A DNA stretch of 64,000 nt, from positions 4,169,001 through 4,233,000 of the forward strand of contig NZ_CP025117.1 in NCBI RefSeq assembly GCF_002831645.1, written 5' to 3'. Source of the stretch: Olleya sp. Bg11-27 (GTDB lineage: Bacteria > Bacteroidota > Bacteroidia > Flavobacteriales > Flavobacteriaceae). Positions 42,861-51,138 of the stretch are shown one piece after another (the stretch's first letter is position 1; each line of letters opens with the position of its first letter). The notes beneath the pieces were generated by a model, which saw only the letters and a list, made by a program, of their open reading frames with translations, had not been told where the DNA came from and did not search any database. A program made the position numbers and the translations under genes.

Positions 42861-45103
42861 GTTTAACAAGAAAAGAAGTTATAAAACAAATTGAGCATGC
42901 AGAAGCACTTTATAAAGCCAATCTTTATGCGCCTTTACAATCTGTAATAAGTAATATTCAAGAAAATTTTGACGTATTAGGAGATAACAATCTTGCCGAT
43001 AATGCTAGATATTATCGTATTTACATGCTTTATCTTGGTGCTTTTGAAGAGATAAATATGGACGTTATGGAGTCTTATTTACAAGCTTTAATCGATATAA
43101 ATGAAGTATTACCTTCCGATTACGAATATGTGTGTAGTTACTATAAACAATGCAAAGAATGGGTGTATGAAACGGCGTTAATGACGCATTCATATAATGA
43201 AACCTTACACCTCCATTACGCATTAAAATTACAAGAAGACAAACGTTTTGAAGAAGCTATTATTACGCTTAAATATATTTTAGAATGTTATCCTGCATTA
43301 ACAGAAGCGCGATTATTACTTTGGGATATTCAATCGGCTCAATTAGAACAATTATGTGCGTCTTCCGAAGAAGCAGATTGTTTTGAATTATTAGATTTAG
43401 CATCGGCAACACATAATAAAACGGTTTTAAAAGGTTTACAATTAGATGACCGCTTAGATCAAGCTGGTAAAAACTTAGCCATGATACAAGTCGAGATTTG
43501 GACAAAATGGTCGGCAGAAATAAAAAAATTATGGGACAAAGAATGGAAACATTTTGATTTAACGGATCATACACGTTTATTACTAGCCGATTTTGCTAAG
43601 AGTTTTATGAAATACGATTTTGTATCTAAAATAGTAGCAACACCACCTGAACCGGAATTCCCTGAAGAAAACTACACCAATTTTGAGGAGTATCAAATCT
43701 ATATGAAAGCCTTAGCTAACTCAGGTTGGCAAACAGCGCAGCATCAATATGTACTGATAGGAAATTCGGGATATTATCATACAAAACACAAACAAACTAT
43801 TGAGGCTTGTGTTGAACGTGGTTTAGCTTTAAACCCTAAAAATCCGTTACTTCATGTTCTAAAAGCGAAGTCTTTTTTCCTTGACGAAGACTATAACCAA
43901 ACAGGAAATGCTTACCACGACGCTTTTAGAAACGGACTAAGAATGAGTGAGTATTTGCAATATTTACTAGAGGTTAATGGCCGAATAGAAAGCTGGCAAG
44001 GCATTTTAGATATCGTTGTTCAGTTTCATCGCAGAGAAACACCAACACTTAAAACCTTATTTTTTCAAGCACGTGCATTATTTAGATTACATAGATTTGA
44101 CGAAGCACTTGAAGTGATTAATGAAGCGCTTGCAGATTTTCCGCTACCAAAACATTCTTTTGCCCCTTGGTTGTATAATTTACGAATGATTATTCATAGA
44201 AGAAACCATAATTACACGGCCTTTTTTGAAGATATGCATGCAGAAATTGACTTTTATGAAGTTGGAGATAATGATTACTGCGGTACAATGAATATGTGTG
44301 TGGAAGCACTTGTAGAAATGGGAGATTATGAAGAATGTCATAAATACGCCATCTATAATTTTGAACACGGTAAATTGTCACCTGAACTGCGTCCTGTATT
44401 TCAATGGATTTGTTATTATACTTTTCTAGAAACCCCGGAAGCATTAGGAAAAGTTACAGCAGCTGATTTAATAGATAACCCAACGACATTCAGTGAATAC
44501 AGAAACAATGGATTCATTCAATGGATGTTGAGAGATAACACTGCTGGATCAGAATCTTTAAAAATGGCAGCAGAACTATCAACTAACAAAGCTTGTTATT
44601 TAAAATTAGCATTACATTGTTTAACTGCAGGTTTTGATAATAAGGCAACTATTTCGCTTTGCGAAACCATAAAAAAAGAAGTTCCAGAAGCTCGAAGCTG
44701 GCAACTAGATTTTGATTATGCCAATACATTACAACAAGATAAAAGATATAAAGACACTATAACTGCGTATCAAAATCTACTGCAAAGTTATCCTAAAAAA
44801 ACATTTATTAATTTCCCTAAAGACCAATATCATATGATGTTGAAAGCGTTTAAAGACACCTCAAAAGGATTGGAAAACGTAGAAGACTATACCAAATACA
44901 ACGCTATGTTTTTAAGTAAAGATAATCCGTCAGACACTGCATTATTGGATCATTTAGAAATTGCAAAAACGCATTCTAAAGATGATCTATTTCTTCAACA
45001 TAATTTATTAGAAAGCATCTCTAAATTAAATATTGAATTTAAAAACGGAGAGTTAGAAATGTTAAAAGAAATAAAATCAAGAATAAGAGCTGACTATTTT
45101 TAA
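42857..45103 (+). CDS. Large TPR-type helical protein
   Basis: This protein is 748 residues (751 if the ATG at 42848 is used). Helical pairs run along the length: LYKANLYAPLQSVISNIQENFDVLGDNNLADNARYYRIYM, FEEAIITLKYILECYPALTEARLLL, FRLHRFDEALEVINEALADFPLP and KRYKDTITAYQNLLQSYPKKT are TPR-like. No signal peptide or membrane segment. The overlapping ATGA with the DUF1266 gene suggests translational coupling, and I favour 42857 for that reason. The TPR scaffold probably assembles a complex with the other proteins of the unit. Confidence 0.8.
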   Translation: MSLTRKEVIKQIEHAEALYKANLYAPLQSVISNIQENFDVLGDNNLADNARYYRIYMLYLGAFEEINMDVMESYLQALIDINEVLPSDYEYVCSYYKQCKEWVYETALMTHSYNETLHLHYALKLQEDKRFEEAIITLKYILECYPALTEARLLLWDIQSAQLEQLCASSEEADCFELLDLASATHNKTVLKGLQLDDRLDQAGKNLAMIQVEIWTKWSAEIKKLWDKEWKHFDLTDHTRLLLADFAKSFMKYDFVSKIVATPPEPEFPEENYTNFEEYQIYMKALANSGWQTAQHQYVLIGNSGYYHTKHKQTIEACVERGLALNPKNPLLHVLKAKSFFLDEDYNQTGNAYHDAFRNGLRMSEYLQYLLEVNGRIESWQGILDIVVQFHRRETPTLKTLFFQARALFRLHRFDEALEVINEALADFPLPKHSFAPWLYNLRMIIHRRNHNYTAFFEDMHAEIDFYEVGDNDYCGTMNMCVEALVEMGDYEECHKYAIYNFEHGKLSPELRPVFQWICYYTFLETPEALGKVTAADLIDNPTTFSEYRNNGFIQWMLRDNTAGSESLKMAAELSTNKACYLKLALHCLTAGFDNKATISLCETIKKEVPEARSWQLDFDYANTLQQDKRYKDTITAYQNLLQSYPKKTFINFPKDQYHMMLKAFKDTSKGLENVEDYTKYNAMFLSKDNPSDTALLDHLEIAKTHSKDDLFLQHNLLESISKLNIEFKNGELEMLKEIKSRIRADYF

Positions 45104-45223
45104 AATTTACAATTCATTCCCCTCAGAATACACTGTCGGGAATGCGACAAAATAATCAGATAGTTTTAAATTGGTAAAAAAAATGAATACAGTTTAAAAG
45201 AATGTTACCTAGACACTAATCCT

Positions 45224-45916
45224 TTATTGGAAGAACTCGCGATACTGTAGTACTCTAAAGTCAAACGTATTAAATTTTGGGTTGCTAGCTTTTAGTTGTT
45301 TATATAGTGGATTGCTGCCTATTGCTATATTTGCGGCTCCAGAACCAGAGGTTAAGGATACCGTTTTAATGACTCTTTTTTGATCAGGAGATTCTTCCTT
45401 TTTTGCTATAAGATTAGGCATCACAAATTGATGAATCTTAGGAGTTACTTTACTAACCAATTCTAACTTGATATTATAATCCTTTATATGTTTTCTAAAA
45501 AAATACTCTGGCCCATTTTTACTATTTCCTCCTGTAAAAAGCAGCGTATCTATGCTTGGATATTTTTTCAAATACCCAATAACATCTCTTAGTTTAATAT
45601 TGGTCATTCCTAAATCTGATGCATCAATTTTTTTGCGTTCGGCACTATCCACAATATCACAGACTCCTATTTTATGTGTTATTAAAAATGCTTTCCGCTC
45701 TTCAATAGCTTCTTGAGAGTTATCAAAACGTAGACCTAAATCATGAATTTTATCGATAAACAACCATAAACTATTGTAGTAACTCCCATAACAAAAATCA
45801 ACATCCTTTTCCAATAAGTCGCCTGTTGTAAAGCGTGGAGGAGGTAATGTCCCTACAATTAACTTTTGGGTATCCTTTTGTATAAAAGGTTGGTATGGAT
45901 GCGTATGTTTAAACAT
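45224..45916 (-). CDS. Uracil-DNA glycosylase superfamily protein
   Basis: This 230-residue soluble protein has an N-terminus matching the UDG-like family opening HPYQPFIQKDTQKLIVGTLPPPRF, followed by FCYGSYYNSLW (about 42-52). The C-terminal LTSGSGAANIAIGSNPLYKQLK segment corresponds to the family's final motif. Enzymes of this superfamily remove damaged or deaminated bases from DNA. The substrate is not inferable. It stands alone between the TPR gene (converging) and the Hcp-like gene. The intergenic stretch 45917-46095 holds only a terminator of the next gene and short hairpin-like sequences. Confidence 0.85.
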   Translation of the reverse strand: MFKHTHPYQPFIQKDTQKLIVGTLPPPRFTTGDLLEKDVDFCYGSYYNSLWLFIDKIHDLGLRFDNSQEAIEERKAFLITHKIGVCDIVDSAERKKIDASDLGMTNIKLRDVIGYLKKYPSIDTLLFTGGNSKNGPEYFFRKHIKDYNIKLELVSKVTPKIHQFVMPNLIAKKEESPDQKRVIKTVSLTSGSGAANIAIGSNPLYKQLKASNPKFNTFDFRVLQYREFFQ

Positions 45917-46039
45917 GATATGTATTACGTAAAAATAGAACTATTTCTGTTAATCTCTTTATAGTGTCAAGATTTCAATCTTGGTTAAAATAATGGATTA
46001 ACAGCTTACAAATACAATTTGCAGTAAAAATATGCACTA

Positions 46040-46073
46040 AAAAAACGCCTTTATAAAAAATCTAAAGACGTTT
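46040..46073 (-). terminator. Terminator after the Hcp-like gene
   Basis: Reverse-strand arms AACGTCTTTA and TAAAGGCGTT (one G-T pair), followed by a run of seven T, 23 bases after the stop at 46096. Confidence 0.65.
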
Positions 46074-46095
46074 TGTTACTCTATTTGAGTATACC

Positions 46096-46503
46096 TTAAT
46101 TAATTTTTACATCATTTAAAACAACGCCTTTAAGAATAGCATTGAAGTAAGAATAAGATCGCGCGTACTCATCTTCAGCCACAAAAGATTGATTAAGATT
46201 AGTTACTATCGCTTTTTCAAAATTAAAGAAGGCAGTAGGTTCCTCTTGGTTTTGATGATAAATTTTTAACGATCCAGACCAATCGCCGGGGTGATTAGAA
46301 ATCCATTCTAAAAAGAAAGTATCAATAGCCTCATTGATAGCGCCAGAAAGATTAACATCTAAAGTCCGATCTTGTTCATCTTGCTCTGAGTAATAATTAG
46401 ATGAAAAATTGTAATCACATTGATTCAACGTAAATAACTTTTCAGTATTAGCTTCTTTTTTTATTAATAATTCTATTCGCTCTATTGGTTTTACTTCTTT
46501 CAT
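46096..46503 (-). CDS. TssD/Hcp-like small beta-barrel protein (tentative)
   Basis: This 135-residue soluble protein is predicted to be beta-rich. NFSSNYYSEQDEQDRTLDVNLSGAINEAIDTFFLEWISNHPGDWSGSLKIYHQNQEEPTAFFNFEKAIVTNLNQSF and a final strand LKGVVLNDVKIN match the spacing of Bacteroidetes TssD (Hcp-type T6SS tube) proteins: Y.FS, two inner strands, D..EW, G.I.(F), F..A, closing strand. Sequence identity is low, and no other T6SS genes occur in the window. It follows the 229-aa gene (26-base gap) and its operator promoter. Might instead be an orphan tube-like protein or a beta-barrel with another role. Confidence 0.5.
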   Translation of the reverse strand: MKEVKPIERIELLIKKEANTEKLFTLNQCDYNFSSNYYSEQDEQDRTLDVNLSGAINEAIDTFFLEWISNHPGDWSGSLKIYHQNQEEPTAFFNFEKAIVTNLNQSFVAEDEYARSYSYFNAILKGVVLNDVKIN

Positions 46504-46528
46504 AAGTATGTTTTATTATATAATTATT

Positions 46529-47218
46529 TTATAGACATTGCTCTATTTGATTTTGCAACTCTGTTTTAGAAGCTACACTTTTTAAATTTTTAGATATATC
46601 TAAAGTTATCAGAAGTCCTTTATTTTTTAATACCACTTTATTCTCTGTTCCTAATTTAAAATCGACAGTCGTAATCATTTCTGTAAATGTCGTTTTTACT
46701 AATTTATCTTCAGAGAGACTAGTTATTGTTTCTTTTAACAACGCTATACCTTTAGCTGCATAATACTTCTCGATATCGCTAGGTGTATCATCGTAGTTAA
46801 AACTTATAGCGATTTCTATATCTAAAGCAGCCTTCAACTCTATTTCTACATTTTTCAGGTCTTTTTTTAGTTGGAGTATGGTCGGTATTTCATTCGCTGG
46901 CGGCATAAAAGCAATCTTTCCATCAGAAAAAAGATAAGTATAACTATTGATATTAGTCAAGGAAATAGAAGCTATAGCATGTGACTGAATGTATTGTAAT
47001 TCGGCATTACGATCATATAAATCACATAGTAAAATTGTACGCTTTTCACTGCTGTAATTCACAAAAAATCCAGAAACATGACCAGCCTGCGTACTAATAG
47101 AAACCTTTGGCATACTCGGTTTTTCCTTACTGCGCTCTTTATCTGCGATCTCCTGAAGTAAACTTATAACCTGGCTAATATCTAGTACAGGTAATTGTAA
47201 TAATGTTTTAAAATCCAT
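46529..47218 (-). CDS. Unrecognised 229-residue protein, partly Sm-like
   Basis: This soluble protein has an N-terminal helix (residues 8-30). Then comes a beta-rich segment (about 38-105, VSISTQAGHVSGFFVNYSSEKRTILLCDLYDRNAELQYIQSHAIASISL) that loosely resembles Sm-like barrels (GHVSG, then YIP-type strand, then I.AI.L). A helical part (AALDIEIAISFNY...KYYAAKGIALLKETI) and a terminal strand-helix segment follow. The fold guess is weak. It is probably co-transcribed with the Hcp-like gene from the operator promoter at 47244-47291. Confidence 0.6.
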   Translation of the reverse strand: MDFKTLLQLPVLDISQVISLLQEIADKERSKEKPSMPKVSISTQAGHVSGFFVNYSSEKRTILLCDLYDRNAELQYIQSHAIASISLTNINSYTYLFSDGKIAFMPPANEIPTILQLKKDLKNVEIELKAALDIEIAISFNYDDTPSDIEKYYAAKGIALLKETITSLSEDKLVKTTFTEMITTVDFKLGTENKVVLKNKGLLITLDISKNLKSVASKTELQNQIEQCL

Positions 47219-47243
47219 AGTCGTATTTTTTTAAGTAATACCA

Positions 47244-47291
47244 CAAAGTTGGCGTATTCTATAGGATACATGTTCACTGTATTCAGTGATA
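47244..47291 (-). promoter_or_regulatory. Operator plus -7 box for the Hcp-like pair
   Basis: GTTCACTGTATTCAGTGATA (47272-47291) includes an intact TCACTG...CAGTGA core. On the reverse strand CAACTTTG (47251-47244), one mismatch from TAnnTTTG, follows 20 bases away. The ATG is at 47218. Confidence 0.75.
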
Positions 47292-47353
47292 TTAAATAAT
47301 ACCCCAATTAAAACATTCAGATTAAAACGTAAATAAGGCTCTTTTACGGCTAT

Positions 47354-48232
47354 CTATTTTTTAGAGATTCCGATCACATTTGGAATTTTCCAAAAATCGT
47401 TATTCTTATCGTTTTCATTAAAACCAGTTTCGTAACTCCCCATTCGCTCTACCTTAGTTCCATTATGGTTAAGATAAAAAGAGGCTTCTGGCCCACCTTC
47501 TAAATACATTAAGTTATATAAATCAAGAGAGGAATTTGAAAGCATATCTATAAAATTATGAACTGAATAAGGCGACCGCACAAAAATAAACAACACATTA
47601 CCTTTTTTATCTTTTCCAATAACAACCATACTCCACTTTTTGTTTTGTTGGCTCCATTTATTGTTTTGATTACAATCCATCATTCTTATCGATTGTGTAA
47701 ATGAATTGTATTGCGTTTTTAGCTGTTCCCAATTTTGACATTTTAGATCAATAATCTGAAATTCGGGAACACTATCATTTTTTCTATTAAATGCTGCAAC
47801 GGTATTATCACGACTGACCCTTCCATTATTAATAACATCAAAATTTTTCATGTATCCCACATTTGTAGAATGGTCCGTCATATACATTCCGGCATTAATT
47901 ACAGCTATTTGTTTTTTTTGATTAGACCAGTCTTTAGCAGTTCTAGTTTGCGCTTCATTTTCTTGAGCTGTTAATAAATTTAAGTTATATAACGATGGAG
48001 CAATTTTCAAGATATTAATTTTACTATCTCCAAAATTAGATTGTATTGGAGCGTTATATTCTGCATAATACAAACCGTCATCAATTTTATCCCAAACAAT
48101 AGTGTCTTCAGAAAATTTAAAAGAGGATAGAAAAATGATTGTACTTGCCGCAAGTATTAGGTACAAAAAGCTTTTTATGATATTCCGATTATTATATCCT
48201 AAAAGATTTATTTTTCCTATTAAGTTATTCAT
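47354..48232 (-). CDS. Phosphodiester glycosidase family (NAGPA/DUF2233) protein
   Basis: This 292-residue protein has an N-terminal membrane segment at about residues 19-37 (SFLYLILAASTIIFLSSF), so it is likely anchored or exported. The family core follows: VINAGMYMTDHSTNVGYMKNFDVINNGRV, SMVVIGKDKKGNVLFIFVRSPYSVHNFIDML, LMYLEGGPEASFYLN (the LEGGPE segment is diagnostic). The phosphodiester glycosidase family removes terminal sugars from phosphodiester links, and bacterial substrates are mostly unknown. It marks the boundary where the shared operators stop. Confidence 0.87.
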   Translation of the reverse strand: MNNLIGKINLLGYNNRNIIKSFLYLILAASTIIFLSSFKFSEDTIVWDKIDDGLYYAEYNAPIQSNFGDSKINILKIAPSLYNLNLLTAQENEAQTRTAKDWSNQKKQIAVINAGMYMTDHSTNVGYMKNFDVINNGRVSRDNTVAAFNRKNDSVPEFQIIDLKCQNWEQLKTQYNSFTQSIRMMDCNQNNKWSQQNKKWSMVVIGKDKKGNVLFIFVRSPYSVHNFIDMLSNSSLDLYNLMYLEGGPEASFYLNHNGTKVERMGSYETGFNENDKNNDFWKIPNVIGISKK

Positions 48233-48477
48233 ATTACTTTTTATTTATTGTTTAAATTACAGTAAAACTATACATTTTTATGATGTCACCACACTAAATC
48301 GCTATTTAAAGCTAACAGCATACTTTACACTTATAGACACTGAAAATTATATATTAAAAAGATTTATAACAACTTTAGGATTTTAATCTTGTTTAAAAAC
48401 AGTGTTTTAGTTACCTTATAAAAAGTAATTTTAACTACTATTTTTCACTGACGTGGAAATTAAAACAAACAAAAACT

Positions 48478-48615
48478 ATGGGTAAAGGAGATAAAAAATC
48501 GAGACGTGGAAAAATTAATAGAGGAACTTTTGGAGTGAGACGTCCACGAATTAAAAAGCAAGTAAGACCAGAAACTAAAATCGATATTGATAAAAAAGGG
48601 GCGGTTAGACCTTAA
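48478..48615 (+). CDS. 30S ribosomal protein bTHX
   Basis: This 45-residue, very basic protein begins MGKGDKKSRRGKINRGTFGV, which is the signature of bTHX, the short 30S subunit protein in the head of the ribosome. Bacteroidota copies often have a C-terminal tail as here (RRPRIKKQVRPETKIDIDKKGAVRP). It is too short for many gene callers. The stop overlaps the 3' end of the converging membrane-protein gene by a few bases. Upstream bases 48233-48477 contain no other gene. Confidence 0.92.
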   Translation: MGKGDKKSRRGKINRGTFGVRRPRIKKQVRPETKIDIDKKGAVRP

Positions 48616-48946
48616 ACCTATCCCCAATTTTTTTTCCCATTACGTAAGCACCATAGATCGCTAAAATCAAGATCACAATAGTGCAAAAGATATATAATGG
48701 ATATAAAATCACATCGTGCTGCGAGTTAAGGCAAAACGTATCTGTAATACAAACAGATACGACCTCATCATATAACATTGGCAATAAAAAGCTAACTGCT
48801 AACAACACACCTATTACAGAGAACAAATACATGACGTTTTTGTTCTTTTTTGTTTTTCCTGTGGCTTTAAATTGATTTCGTTGATCTTCTGTACGCTTAT
48901 TATCTTGTAAAGACCAAGTCTTTTTCGGTTGAGAGGTTTCCATCAA
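48605..48946 (-). CDS. Small membrane protein next to yaaA, unknown
   Basis: This 113-residue protein has a basic N-terminus (about 1-37; KKTWSLQDNKRTEDQRNQFKATGKTKKNK) followed by two membrane segments (about 39-58 and 82-103) separated by a loop with two Cys. The start overlaps the end of yaaA by about 47 bases on the same strand, so both may be on one transcript; the two overlapping reading frames make the exact start uncertain. Function unknown. Confidence 0.65.
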   Translation of the reverse strand: MMETSQPKKTWSLQDNKRTEDQRNQFKATGKTKKNKNVMYLFSVIGVLLAVSFLLPMLYDEVVSVCITDTFCLNSQHDVILYPLYIFCTIVILILAIYGAYVMGKKIGDRFKV

Positions 48947-49658
48947 ATTGATAGTTATTATAATTAAATTGTTTTAAATCGTCTATTGTTTTTGCGTTGG
49001 TATCAATGACATATTTAGCCATTAAACCACGAGCTTCCTTAGCATAGAAAGATATTATTTTTAGCTTACCATTTTTAAACTCTTTAAAATTAGCCGTCAC
49101 TACTGGTACTTTAAGTGCTTTGGTATCTACAGCTTTAAAATACTCGTTAGAGGCTAAATTTAAAAATAACTCGTCCTCTTCAAGCGCTTCATTTAAAGCT
49201 TTTACAATATCTTTTTTCCAAAACTCATATAAATTTTTATTGCTTCCTACAGTTAGCTTTGTTCCCATTTCTAATCGGTAAGGCTGTATTAAATCCAATG
49301 GTTTTAATACCCCATAAAGCCCTGATAAAATCCTTACTGTGTTTTGAGTCAACTCTAACTTATCATCCGGAATATTGTAAGCATCTAATCCTTTATAAAC
49401 ATCTCCGTTAAACGAGTAAATGGCCGGTCTTGCATTGTCTTTTGTAAATGGTAATGTCCAGTCTTGATTACGCTGGTAATTTAACTGTGCTAATTTATCA
49501 CTAATACTCATCAATTTAGATAAGTCTTGCGGTGTTTGCTTTTTTAATACCGTATTTAACTTTTTAGATTGTTCTAAAAATAAAGATTCTGTCGCTTTTG
49601 TTGTTGGCAATTTAGATTCAAAATCTAATGATTTTGCTGGAGATATGACTAGTTTCAT
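48900..49658 (-). CDS. yaaA: YaaA-family peroxide stress protein
   Basis: This 252-residue cytoplasmic protein starts MKLVISPAKSLDFE, the family opening, with further landmarks: NYQRNQDW, ARPAIYSFNGDVYKGLDAY, ILSGLYGVLKPLDLIQPYRLEMGTKL, NLASNEYFKAV and KIISFYAKEARGLMAKYV. YaaA lowers free iron during hydrogen peroxide stress in E. coli, protecting DNA from Fenton damage. Length is normal. The upstream stretch 49659-49983 contains no gene; it holds a perfect 14-base palindrome (TTTAGATATCTAAA, 49943-49956) next to a -7-like TAAATTTG. Confidence 0.95.
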   Translation of the reverse strand: MKLVISPAKSLDFESKLPTTKATESLFLEQSKKLNTVLKKQTPQDLSKLMSISDKLAQLNYQRNQDWTLPFTKDNARPAIYSFNGDVYKGLDAYNIPDDKLELTQNTVRILSGLYGVLKPLDLIQPYRLEMGTKLTVGSNKNLYEFWKKDIVKALNEALEEDELFLNLASNEYFKAVDTKALKVPVVTANFKEFKNGKLKIISFYAKEARGLMAKYVIDTNAKTIDDLKQFNYNNYQFDGNLSTEKDLVFTR

Positions 49659-49983
49659 AATAGTTTCTATTTAATTCAATTTACGTATTTGTTTATTTGA
49701 TACAAACGCCACCATTATTATTAGTGGTGTCATCAATTAAAAAAAATAAAAACACCAAAATTAGTAAGCTTTTACTTCAAATATGACTTGAGATGTATAA
49801 TCCGAAATTTAGTTCTTTATAAATTTTGATTTTTCTACATCTCTCAGCATTTCAAATACGTTATTAATGACTTTTACAGTCGTTTAACTTATCACGAAAT
49901 TACGAATTGTATGGTGGTTATTAACGCTGAAACTATAGTAATTTTAGATATCTAAATTTGATTTTACTATGGACAACAGACTT

Positions 49984-50082
49984 GCGTTAGGGATTGAACG
50001 GTCTGTCTGAGCTCCTCGCAGAGAGCGAGTAGTGAAAGCGCGACCTTTGTCCTGAACTATATTCAGGATAAAGGTAACGCCC
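49984..50082 (-). repeat. Structured intergenic repeat, copy 2 (reverse orientation)
   Basis: Read on the reverse strand it begins GGGCGTTACC, then a hairpin (TTTATCCTGAA/TTCAGGACAAA), then GGTCGCGCTTTC, a variable part and CAATCCCTAACGC at the end. Both end blocks and the central GGTCG(C/G)GCTTTC match copy 1 at 16110-16198 while the inner parts differ. It lies between yaaA and rluD, 17 bases from the rluD stop. Confidence 0.7.
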
Positions 50083-50098
50083 AAATTACTTATGTGTA

Positions 50099-51136
50099 TT
50101 ATTCCATGTGTTTTGAATACCCTCTCCATTTTTCGATACAGTTTGCTATATCTTCTGGAATTGGAGACTCAAAGCTCATAAATTTATTTGTTGTTGGATG
50201 CACAAACCCTAACGTTTTTGCATGTAAGGCTTGACGTGGTAATACTTTAAAACAGTTATCTACAAATTGTTTGTATTTTGTAAATGTGGTTCCTTTTAAA
50301 ATTAGATTTCCGCCATAACGTTCGTCATTAAACAAAGTGTGTCCAATGTATTTCATGTGCACACGGATCTGATGCGTACGTCCAGTTTCTAACTTACAAC
50401 TGACTAAGGTCACATAACCTAAACGCTCTATCACTTTATAGTGTGTTACTGCCGGTTTACCTTTATCTGCATCATCGTCAAAAAACACGGTGTTTTGTAG
50501 TCTGTTTTTTGGGTGACGACCAATATTACCTTCTATTGTCCCTTCTTCCTCATCCATATTCCCCCAAACTATGGCTACGTATTCACGTTCGCTAGTTTTG
50601 GCTTTAAATTGTGCTGACAGATGTGCCATAGCAACTTCTGTTTTGGCAACAACTAACAATCCTGAGGTATCTTTATCTATCCTGTGGACTAATCCTGGAC
50701 GATCACTAGAGTTATTTGGTAAGTTATCAAAATGAAATATTAATGCATTTATCAATGTCCCAGAATAATTACCGTGTCCTGGATGTACAACCATACCTGC
50801 TGGTTTGTTAACGACTAATAATTGGTCGTCTTCATACACAACGTCCAAAGGTAGGTCCTCGCCTACTAAAAGATTTTCGTGTGGTGGATACGCTAGACGG
50901 ACTGCAATGGCATCGTCTGGCTTAACTTTGTAATTAGATTTTACTGGAGTCTCGTTTACAAATATGCTTCCATTTTTGGCAGCATCTTGGATTTTGTTAC
51001 GTGTCGCATTTTCGATTTTGTTCATCAACCATTTATCTATTCGTAATGGTTTTTGACCTTTGTCGGCTACAAACGAGTGATGCTCGTATAACGTTCCTTC
51101 TTCTTCTTCGGGTAATTCTGGTGTATAGTCGTTCAT
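50099..51136 (-). CDS. rluD: RluD-type pseudouridine synthase
   Basis: This 345-residue protein has an N-terminal S4 RNA-binding domain (LRIDKWLMNKIENATRNKIQDAAKNGSIFVN) followed by the RluA-type catalytic domain: VVHPGHGNYSGTLINAL, the catalytic-type motif GLVHRIDKDTSGLLVVAKT with its Asp at about residue 154, then GRTHQIRVHMKYIGHTLFNDERYGG. The enzyme isomerises uridines in 23S rRNA. The gene is separated by 2 bases from the PASTA gene, so they share a transcript. The identity as RluD rather than another RluA-type enzyme rests on the S4 domain and general length. Confidence 0.92.
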   Translation of the reverse strand: MNDYTPELPEEEEGTLYEHHSFVADKGQKPLRIDKWLMNKIENATRNKIQDAAKNGSIFVNETPVKSNYKVKPDDAIAVRLAYPPHENLLVGEDLPLDVVYEDDQLLVVNKPAGMVVHPGHGNYSGTLINALIFHFDNLPNNSSDRPGLVHRIDKDTSGLLVVAKTEVAMAHLSAQFKAKTSEREYVAIVWGNMDEEEGTIEGNIGRHPKNRLQNTVFFDDDADKGKPAVTHYKVIERLGYVTLVSCKLETGRTHQIRVHMKYIGHTLFNDERYGGNLILKGTTFTKYKQFVDNCFKVLPRQALHAKTLGFVHPTTNKFMSFESPIPEDIANCIEKWRGYSKHME

Positions 51137-51138
51137 AA

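Noticed and set aside
48102-48386. Forward-strand frame over the start of the phosphodiester glycosidase gene
   Set aside because: It overlaps the well-supported reverse-strand gene and shows no family features.
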